A DNA stretch of 13,946 nt, taken from positions 1-13,946 of the forward strand of contig FLMG01003597.1 in NCBI GenBank assembly GCA_900088475.1, written 5' to 3'. Below, in pieces: positions 8,130 to 13,946 of the stretch. Both the position numbers and the translations under genes were made by a program. Under the pieces are notes generated by a model. That model saw nothing but the letters and a program-made list of their open reading frames with translations, did not search any database and was not told the DNA's origin. Every line of letters begins with the position of its first letter. The stretch's first letter is position 1. Source of the stretch: Hyphochytrium catenoides (lineage: Eukaryota; Sar; Hyphochytriomycetes; Hyphochytriales; Hyphochytriaceae).

Positions 8130-8597
8130 CCAGATGTCCTCCAAACCTCTCTCGGTCTTTATATTGCTAAAAGATAATGAAGAATAGGCAACTATCTGAA
8201 TGACAAGGAGAAGTAGAGGCGCTTGTGCCTTAAAGCTCTATCGTCGCTTTCTGAGAGAGAGAGACCTGGCACAGCTGGCGGCTAATTGGAAGATGAGGAG
8301 AATCAATCTGTAACCTTTCGCGGATGCTGCGGGCGGGCTGACAGGTAGAGGAAAGAGAGTGAGAAGAGAGAGAGAGGAGGAGGCCAGTGGTTACTTCCTT
8401 TTGCTCTCTCTCTCTCTGTCTCTCTTGCCCCGACCGTCTTTATGTCTATCTCCTCTCTCCTGCAACCCAGCTGGGGATTTAGCTTATTCGGTGGTTCCGT
8501 ATCCGTAGCAGAACAATACGTTCTGTCCGCAGTCACTCTTCTTCTTATTTTCTCCGTCCATACTCTTTCTCTCTCTCTTCTCTCGATCTGCTCCCGC
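8130..8597. other. Convergent spacer between GST and the ubiquitin-like gene
   Basis: This 3'-3' spacer contains a purine tract at about 8361-8383 and a pyrimidine tract at about 8404-8426, which are near complements and could fold back on each other. The open frames crossing it lack ATG starts or reduce to Ser/Leu runs. I see no gene. Confidence 0.5.
8361..8426. repeat. Imperfect inverted repeat of GA and CT tracts
   Basis: A GA-rich arm (8361-8383) and a CT-rich arm (8404-8426) are separated by about 20 nt and can pair over some 14-18 positions. The site lies between the ends of two converging genes, so in either transcript it could form a hairpin in the 3' untranslated region or downstream of it. 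A function as a processing signal is only inference. Confidence 0.5.
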
Positions 8598-9764
8598 TCA
8601 TCTGCCGGCCGTCTTCTGGATTTTAGCCAGTCCTTTCTTCAGTGAAGTCTCCACATAGACGTGAGCGCCATCTCGGAGTGTGTCTGCTACGATATCACTC
8701 ATATTGAGAGCCCGCTGCTGGCTGTCCCGGATGGAGATGGGGACGCCTAGGAGAGAGGAGCTATGATAAGTGCGATGTGAGGAGCGAGTGGAGCTAAGGA
8801 AGGACAGTGATGAGAAGGGCAGGAAAAGGGAGACAGAGGTGATGGATGAAGGAACAAAAGACATGATAGAAAGAAGAGAGAGAGGCAAGAGATGATGAGA
8901 GGGACGAGCGAGAGAGAGAGACAGAGGGGGAGAGAGTCTGGGCTGGCCGAAGATTGGTCAAACTGAGAGATTCATGACCGTGGAATTCGAACAGAGATCT
9001 TTAAGGGGAGACACATGCATAGAAGAGAAGATTCAAGAAGAGAGAGACACACAGAAGGAGAGAGTAAGAGGATGGAGAGAGAGAGAGAGAAAAGATACAG
9101 AGAGAGAGACAGAGAGAGAAGAGAGACAGAGAGAAAGAACGACAGAGAGATGGTAGAGCGTAGGACGAAAGAGAGGAAGTGACAAGCAGGAAGAAGCACC
9201 ATAAGACTCCCAGCCCATCAGGTTCTCCGCGGTCCGTGCTATCCCAACATTAGCAAGCCATCTAAGAGTCTGAGAGGCAGGACCCACAGGGACGACGATC
9301 TCATGCTCCGCGACGTGAACCTAGGAGGCAGACCCAGAAAGGAGAGGAAAGATCAGCAGGGAGAAGGAAGAGAGCAAGAGAGAGAGAGAGAGATTGGAAA
9401 AGAAAAGGCTAGAGTGCGAGGGAGAGAGTTCAAAAGAGAGAGTGAGAGACACACACGGAGCATGGCAAACGCGAGGAAAAAAAGAAGCTTGAGATTTGAC
9501 TGACGGCGATAGACAAAGAGCCCGAGGAAGAGAGAAAGAGAGAGAGGCACACGCAGCGACAGAGAGAGAGTGATGCTTTATGAAGATGAGCTCTTTGAGG
9601 TCAGCGTGGGAGATGTGTCAGCGGCCTTTGAGGAGCTCCAGTGCAGAGCCGAAGACATGCGGACGCACAGTGATCATCCAGTTCTCCGGTCTCTTCCCTT
9701 CCTTGGCAGGCTGTTCTCGCTTGGAAGGAAGGTTGTGTTGCTGCTCCTCCTCTTCCTCGCTCAT
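8598..9764 (-). CDS. Small ubiquitin-like-looking protein, three exons
   Basis: Exons on the minus strand are 9764-9669 (ATG at 9764), 9320-9200 and 8746-8598 (TGA). Donors are GTGCGT and GTGCTT, and acceptors are tgcctcctag and ctctcctag. Phases are 0 and 1 and both joins fit. The product is 121 residues. An acidic then basic disordered start (MSEEEEEQQ, to about residue 28) is followed by one compact domain: MITVHVAEHEIVVPVG, a helix TLRWLANVGIAR, then PISIRD and a last strand DGAHVYVE. This strand-strand-helix-strand order suggests a beta-grasp (ubiquitin-like) fold. A basic end (LKKGLAKIQKTAGR) follows. I cannot name the family, and there is no terminal di-glycine. Another acceptor-like site (ctcacttcag) upstream, before 9840, with open frame to the ATG suggests the gene may start further upstream. 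Introns are CT-rich on the sense strand. Confidence 0.6.
9043..9155. repeat. Purine-rich (GA)n stretch in the intron of the ubiquitin-like gene
   Basis: GA-rich repeats with interruptions run on the plus strand, which is CT-rich in the direction of transcription. Similar stretches occur at 9366-9400 and 9524-9570. They generate long Arg/Glu ORFs on the plus strand and Ser/Leu ORFs on the minus strand that I do not regard as genes. Confidence 0.85.
9200..9320 (-). CDS. Middle exon of the ubiquitin-like gene
   Basis: This 121-nt exon is flanked by tgcctcctag and GTGCTT on the minus strand. It encodes the segment from VHVAEHE to ENLMGWESY. It is the best-supported piece of the gene because its composition differs sharply from the surrounding repeat-rich introns. 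Confidence 0.6.
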
Positions 9765-10290
9765 CCTGATGCCTCCCTGCGCTCTCTCCTCTCCAACACT
9801 CAGAATGTGCCTGCCTTTCCTGAGAACGCGATGGTCCTGAAGTGAGACCGAGGAGAAGGAAAGAGGCTTCAGGAAGTTCTTGATGGAACAAGGATAGAAC
9901 GGAGAGTGACAAAGAGAGAGGAGAGAAAAAGAGAGAGAGAGGAGAGAACGGAGAGAACAGAGAGAAGGAGAGACAGGAGAGAAGAGAGAGAGAGAGAGAG
10001 AAAGAGTGAGAGAGAGAGAGAGATGACGCTTCATTTTCTGACAAACCAGTCTCTATATTGGTTAACTAGGGTATTCCTCGCCCGATGCAGCACCACTGTA
10101 CCCAAATTATATATGAGATCTGGGTCACTTAATATGGGTCTTGAGAGCGCTATCTGAAGGTGTTGGCGGGAGGAGCTGAGGCTGCAGAAGCAGAGACTTG
10201 ACAGAGATTTGTCATCGCCTCGTTTGCCTGACATACAGAGATCTCTTGGACTATACATAAGCCGAAGGGACTTCCAGAGGAGAACGAGGG
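9765..10290. other. Divergent spacer between the ubiquitin-like gene and the DUF866 gene
   Basis: A 526-nt region between two genes transcribed away from each other. It contains a GA-rich tract (9905-10022) that looks like another sense-strand CT intron of the minus-strand gene, and an ordinary-composition part (10023-10290) that could hold an upstream exon or the two promoters. The minus strand is open at 10031-10200 (ending NQYRDWFVRK). I do not trust this as a gene. Confidence 0.4.
9905..10022. repeat. (GA)n-rich tract
   Basis: Purine-rich on the plus strand with GA runs and a few ACA interruptions. It is immediately followed on the minus strand by an acceptor-like ctcacttcag before 9840, in keeping with a CT-rich intron of the minus-strand gene. 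Confidence 0.9.
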
Positions 10291-11052
10291 ATGGTGGTCT
10301 TTGTCTTGAGCGTGAAGGCCGATTTGGAGAATGTATCGGTGCTGAAGGCGCCACCTCTTCATCAGTGGTGCTTGGATGTCAAGCAGTCCGACGGAGAAGA
10401 GACTCGAGAAGGAATCTTCGTCTCCGAGGAAGAGTCACATGAGCTCACTGGAAGCCGTGGAACGGCGCATTGTGTGCTAAAGTTCCCGGGTTCGAAGAAA
10501 GAGAGCTATCTCAACGTCGTCCGGGACCTCAAGAAGGTCATTAGAGAGTACACAGGTGAGGAGACAGCTCTAGGGAGAAGGCGCGCAACTCCCTCGGAGG
10601 AGCTGCCAACTGGCTATCTTGGGAGCCAAGAGACGGGCGGCGCGTGACATCTAGTGACAGATTTAGAGAAAGTTCTGAGAGAAGATAGAGAAGACAGGCA
10701 GATTGACTAAGTCAACAAAGGCCAGCTAAGGCCTTGCCACTTCCTGTCTCCTGTCCACTTCAAGAACGACCCTTCTTCTCCCTGAAGTCTGACGTTTTCA
10801 ACTTGTCTCTCTCTCGTTCTCACCCCTTCAGCCAACGATAGCGGCCAGTATGTCCCCATCGTAGCCTTTGACTGTCGGGGCCTTGAACCTACTAAATGGT
10901 ATCCAGAGAGCGGCTACACGGTCATCTCTGCTGGAGGAAAGGAGTTTACTGAGGTGGACCTCAAGGAAGATTGGGCGGAATATGATGAGGATGCCGAAGA
11001 GTCTGTAGGAGTCTATGGGCTCGAGTATAAGTTAGAGGTTCACAGAGGCTAG
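10291..11052 (+). CDS. DUF866/UPF0587 protein (CZIB-like), zinc cysteines lost
   Basis: Exons are 10291-10555 and 10832-11052. A phase-1 intron of 276 nt (donor GTGAGG, acceptor ccccttcag) joins EYT to ANDSGQYVP, giving 161 residues, almost the same as the 160 of human CZIB (C1orf123). Family landmarks are the start VKADLENVSVL, the segment IVAFDCRGLEP, and the end DWAEYDEDAEESVGVYGLE. The family is a conserved eukaryotic eight-stranded beta-sandwich protein whose exact role is unclear; human CZIB binds zinc through two CxxC pairs. Here both pairs are gone: the first position reads KQSDG (31-35) and the second KFPGS (64-68). Remaining cysteines are 27, 61 and 103. The coding start is the ATG at 10291. 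The intron stays open for 30 codons, so a read-through product would end at 10645-10647. Confidence 0.88.
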
Positions 11053-11111
11053 ACCACCGGGGAGGACGTCAAAGGATACGCAAAGGGAGATAAGGTTGCG
11101 TTATCAAGATC

Positions 11112-11336
11112 ATGAGTCTCAAGAGAGAGAAAGAGAGAGTCTTAAGCAATGGGCTTTCAGATAAGATGGCAGAGAGCGCAAGAAAGAGTTTGCTTGCAAG
11201 GGCAAGAGAGGAGTGTCCAACGTCATTCTCCAGCTGCCCTGCGGAAGGACCTAGGGCTGTATCCAGAGCCAAGGCGAATAGGAATGAAACAGTGCAGAAC
11301 CAAGAAGATCACCAGTTGGCAGCCCGGAAGGAGTGA
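11112..11336 (+). CDS. Small hypothetical ORF
   Basis: An ATG-initiated frame of 74 codons, rich in Arg, Lys, Ala and Ser (DKMAESARKSLLARAREE). It begins 60 nt after the stop of the DUF866 gene on the same strand. The first codons lie in a GA-rich run. A second plus-strand frame (11149-11349) overlaps it. It may simply be the 3' untranslated region of the DUF866 gene. No family is recognised. Confidence 0.2.
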   Translation: MSLKREKERVLSNGLSDKMAESARKSLLARAREECPTSFSSCPAEGPRAVSRAKANRNETVQNQEDHQLAARKE

Positions 11337-11421
11337 TTATCGTCTCTAAGTAAAGTTGTCACTGAGTGGACTCTTAGCGCGCATCCTCGCGTTAACTCTT
11401 CATAGAGGTATAAGTCCTCCC

Positions 11422-13352
11422 TCATTCGTCATTGTCGTGGAAACAAGCGTTAAGGCTGGCGCGGTCCACCGCAAGACTGTCGCAGACAATCTCTCTCCTA
11501 CGAGGGAGAAGGAAGCCGGTCATGGCGATTTCATAAAAAGAGGAATATTTTGAACTTCTCCTAATCTTCTCCACAGCACGATGAACAGAGGCGGGAGACG
11601 CGTCTTCCTCTCCGTACGCTTCTGTGAAAGTGTACATTAGCCTCCAGGAGGGGTCTGCCATGAGAAAGTCATAGAAGAAAGTATAGATCTCCTCAGTCTT
11701 CTTCTCTTCAGGGTTCATCTTGATGAGCTTGAAGCTCGGGTTGACCGCCTCTTTTTGAACCTTACCAGGTACGCCTCCTCCTGGGGCGACGAAGAGGAAG
11801 AGTTCAGTGAAGAGAACGACGCCCTGGACTCCAGCTGATCTCCCTCCTGATCCTTATTCTTTGTCCTTGCTCTTCTGGTCAATCGGCCATTCATTCAGCT
11901 CCTTCCCCTTCCTTACCCCTGCCTTGCCCCCTACCTGTCGGAGTGATCCCTCCTCCCACGAAGGCAGCAGCTTTGTGAGACAGAGAGCGGAGCATCTCTT
12001 TGGAGTGATGACCAAATATCTGTAGAGCGATGATAGGAGCGAACTTATCCACTAAATGCAGGTAACGTGGCACCCGCTCAGGAGCCCAGTCAGGCTCAGA
12101 GAAGAAGATTCCTGGCGGGGTATGTCCACCTATAATCACCAGGTGGTCCATCTGTAAGAATCGGGAAGAGAGATCAGTGAAGCCTTGACTACGAGTAGAT
12201 GAAGAGCAATAAAGCCAACCGGTGGGGCAGCCAACATACAAAGTCTCTGGCAGAGTGAGGACAGCCTAGGGGAAGAGGACATGATGTCAAAGGGAAGCGA
12301 AGAGAGAGAAAGACAGCACCAGAGGACCTGAAACTATCAAGCGATCGTGACAGAGAGAGCGCTACCTCTTCCGCCTTCTGGAGCTGCTTCTCCAGCCAAA
12401 CAAACTGCTCTTCGGCTAAGCTGTCAGCTGATTTGTTAAGCGCGGAGTTGTCATAGACGGAGCTCAGCAACCCGGTGTTCAGCGCGACGAAAGTGAGCTT
12501 CTGATGGCGATTCTCATAGGAAAAGCACCCTAGCTGCGTAAAGAGAGACAAGTCATACTCCTCTCCTCTATGTGTAAGGCTACTCTTCACTTCTTCCCTC
12601 CCTAGGTGCTTCTCATGAAGCTTGAGAATCTGTAGGAGGCGTTCCAGCTCACTCTTTGAGTACCTATTCACGGGAACTAAGTCATTGTTCCCGGTCACAA
12701 AGACTATTGGCACACCCGGAAAGGCTTCTTCTAGTAGCGTCATGACTGATCTCTGTATACCATCGGCCACCTTGGCGTTGAGAACATTATGTGCCACCAG
12801 ATCCCCGGTTAGCATCACAATGTCAGGCCTTTGTATGCGGAATGTGGGATCTTCAGAAGCCAATTCTCCGCTCTTAATGGCCCACAAAAGTGCCTGAAGA
12901 AAGCTCAACGGAGGATCGCAGCCTGAGAGTACCTCCAGATTCTTGACGGGCCCTAGATGCACCTTTGTAGCAGCGTTGCGAGCAGCATTCGCGCAATAAG
13001 TAGAGTCTTCCTTGTCCTCTCCTGCCAGACAACGCTGGTCTCGGCAGAGACCCAGCTTAGTCATATTTGGCACGAACCAGGGTTCGATGTGAAGATCTGT
13101 AAGGTGCAAGACGTAGAGAGGCTGCTGCTGCTTCTCAGTCTTCTGAGTCTTCTGAAACAAAGTGTATAATTCAGATACGCCATCCTTATGTCGCGGACTC
13201 ACAACCCAGACGGTCAGTGCTACCAGCAGCACGACAGAGATAAGCAACAACTGGTGCAGCAATCGAAGCCGCCGCATTTGCTGGGTGAAGTTAGATAAGG
13301 AAGTTGATACTTGCTGCTCCACAGCAGTGAAAGTCCCATAAAGATCTGGCAT
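11422..13352 (-). CDS. Membrane-anchored acid-sphingomyelinase-like phosphodiesterase, three exons
   Basis: Calcineurin-type metallophosphoesterase of the acid sphingomyelinase/SMPDL3 group, which cleaves phosphodiester bonds with a two-zinc centre. Minus-strand exons are 13352-12366, 12151-11935 and 11750-11422. Donors are GTAGCG and GTAGGG, phases 0 and 1, product 510 residues. A single hydrophobic segment (about 33-52) after a short start, with no cleavage-site-like end, suggests a type II anchor with the enzyme domain in the lumen or outside. Motifs: TDLHIE (Asp86, His88), TGDLVAH (Asp184, His188), GNND (Asn222), GGHTPPG (His339), GHHS (His377). Two conserved histidines are replaced: GNHE/D reads GNND and GHTH reads GHHS. 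The C-terminal ASM-type region continues through VNPSFKL and WRLMYTFTEAYG. The acceptor before the third exon (caaaaag) lacks a pyrimidine tract, so that join is the least certain. Confidence 0.85.
12152..12365 (-). other. Intron 1 of the phosphodiesterase gene, with two in-phase acceptors
   Basis: A 214-nt phase-0 intron running from GTAGCG at 12365 to cttacag at 12152. A second acceptor (ccccctag-type, cctag) at 12266 is also phase 0 and is followed by open frame up to 12152, which would add 38 residues just before the conserved HLVIIGGHTPPG segment. The short form matches the spacing of the family better. Confidence 0.6.
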
Positions 13353-13384
13353 GGTAGGAAGATTCTCTTCAGCCAGTCCCTAAC

Positions 13385-13640
13385 CTAGTCTCCTCTGTAC
13401 CCTTTAGGAGAAGAAGTGGCGTGGTTCACATCTATCAAATTGCCTAGGTGAGACGGGTTGTCTAGTGTACAGCCAATCATTTCTGCAGTCAGTTGCTCAC
13501 CCCTTTTCGAGTATTCTAGTAGATCTTGCCAGCAGCAGAGAGCCTTGCACCCTGCCTGATCATCCTCTGAAGACCAGTGTACGTCATTTATCCCCAAAGC
13601 TCGCAGGAAGCTTCGGAGAGGAAATGAGAGACTGGGAGTT
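13385..13640 (-). CDS. Coding-like frame upstream of the phosphodiesterase gene
   Basis: A minus-strand frame reads SFPLRSFLRALGINDVHWS, then an acidic/Cys-containing stretch (DDQAGCKALCCWQDLLEYS), and ends VNHATSSPKGYRGD at a TAG (13385-13387), 32 nt before the start of the phosphodiesterase. There is no ATG at its beginning, and a pyrimidine-rich acceptor-like run (ctctcatttcctctccgaag) is present, so it resembles a terminal exon. It overlaps by a few bases the ATG of a plus-strand coding-like frame. I do not recognise it. Confidence 0.35.
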
Positions 13641-13946
13641 CACAGATTTGATGATGCAGATTTTTGAGCTCAATGAACATCTTCAGAACTGCAAGGAGCC
13701 GTTAGCGGTCACATCCATGCGAAATTGTCGTTTCGGAATACCAAAATGTAATTTTACTTTTTTTCTGCAGTGATTGTACGATTTCCCGGGAGGTTTCAGA
13801 AGGGTGATGATCAGAACCCAGAAGTACTAGGAACTAAGACTGTGATATATTGTTGCTGCTCTTTGACCTTAAAACATTCTCTTTCGCATCCTCTCTCTCG
13901 CTCTCTCTCTCTCTCTCGCTCGCTCTCTCTCTCTCGCTCTCTCTCT
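13624..13946 (+). CDS. 5' part of a plus-strand gene running off the window
   Basis: An ATG at 13624 opens a frame with strongly protein-like composition (MRDWEFTDLMMQIFELNEHL then NCKEPLAVTSM) up to about 13747. A tight GT..AG pair (13748-13770, ttttactttttttctgcag) could be a 23-nt intron, since the frame after it reads IVRFPGRFQKGDDQNPEV and the phases match (FGIPK then L). Without splicing the frame ends at a TGA at 13771-13773. A donor GTACTA (13824) or GTGATA (13842) precedes a CT-rich tract that looks like a sense-strand intron continuing past the window. No family is recognised. Confidence 0.4.
13890..13946. repeat. CT-rich tract at the right edge
   Basis: CT dinucleotide runs interrupted by CTCTCTCG units, continuing beyond the window. 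The orientation (CT on plus) agrees with an intron of the plus-strand gene starting at 13624. Confidence 0.9.

Noticed and set aside
8442-8645. Plus-strand ORF of 67 codons with a hydrophobic middle
   Set aside because: It runs into a Ser/Leu CT stretch and overlaps the last exon of the minus-strand gene. Hydrophobicity comes from pyrimidine richness.
8972-9550. Plus-strand Arg/Glu-rich ORFs and minus-strand Ser/Leu-rich ORFs
   Set aside because: Low-complexity products of GA tracts inside the introns of the minus-strand ubiquitin-like gene. Only the exon at 9200-9320 has normal composition.
9618-9669. In-frame TGA after SALELLKGR, followed by more open frame (HISHADLKELIFIK), considered as a selenocysteine codon or recoded stop
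   Set aside because: A GTGCGT donor before this stretch joins in phase to the next exon and gives a better domain, so the region is most likely intron. Other genes here end at TGA, so TGA is not reassigned.
9570-9845. Plus-strand ORF of 91 codons beginning MMLYEDELFEVSVGD
   Set aside because: It looks protein-like, but it is antisense to the first exon of the ubiquitin-like gene, has no partner exons that I can find, and its second half is a hydrophobic leucine run opposite an acidic stretch of that exon.
10031-10354. Minus-strand ORF ending NQYRDWFVRK
   Set aside because: Most of it is antisense to the first exon of the DUF866 gene or its upstream region. It could contain an upstream exon of the ubiquitin-like gene, but I could not find matching splice sites.
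12187-12265. Separate cassette exon within intron 1 of the phosphodiesterase gene, ending at the GTAGTC near 12187
   Set aside because: A simple alternative acceptor explains the open frame. The extra donor GTAGTC would add a further very short intron without improving the match to the family.
1-13946. Mobile elements, tRNA or rRNA genes, CRISPR arrays, gene cluster or defence system
   Set aside because: I saw no terminal repeats with a transposase or reverse transcriptase, no cloverleaf, no regularly spaced palindromic repeats, and no set of adjacent genes with linked functions. This looks like an ordinary eukaryotic gene neighbourhood.

Overview
This window is eukaryotic nuclear DNA, most likely from a free-living or parasitic protist. 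At least four genes are clearly split by GT..AG introns of roughly 120-450 nt. Genes lie on both strands with no operon-like order, base composition is balanced, and long pyrimidine (CT)n or purine (GA)n tracts fill introns and spacers. I cannot name the species. The abundance of CT-rich introns and of spurious Ser/Leu and Arg/Glu ORFs reminds me of alveolates such as chromerids or coccidia, but that is only an impression.

Layout from left to right: a minus-strand leucine-rich-repeat protein (382-1590, probably with a short upstream exon to about 1871); a gene-poor stretch (about 1875-3590) with a 54-nt tandem duplication, a reading frame interrupted by an amber codon and several small unsupported ORFs; a two-exon plus-strand gene of unknown function (3597-4338); a convergent minus-strand unknown gene (4419-4970); fragmentary exon-like pieces around a 175-nt pure pyrimidine tract (5229-6238); a four-exon glutathione S-transferase (6682-8129); a convergent three-exon minus-strand gene for a small ubiquitin-like-looking protein (8598-9764); a divergent two-exon DUF866/CZIB-like gene (10291-11052); a small hypothetical ORF; a three-exon membrane-anchored acid-sphingomyelinase-like phosphodiesterase on the minus strand (11422-13352); and, at the right edge, overlapping coding-like frames on both strands, the plus one running off the window.

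The recognised proteins do not form one pathway. GST (glutathione conjugation), the DUF866 protein and the sphingomyelinase-like enzyme are ordinary dispersed housekeeping or stress genes. I see no mobile element, CRISPR array, tRNA or rRNA, and no evidence of a new multi-gene system. The most interesting points are at the protein level: the sphingomyelinase-like protein lacks two conserved active-site histidines, the DUF866 protein lacks both zinc CxxC pairs, and the GST carries a lysine-rich tail with a nuclear-localisation-like motif. At the genome level, the strand of the CT tracts tracks the direction of transcription. All exon models were made by eye from splice dinucleotides, phase and family similarity, and none is backed by transcripts.
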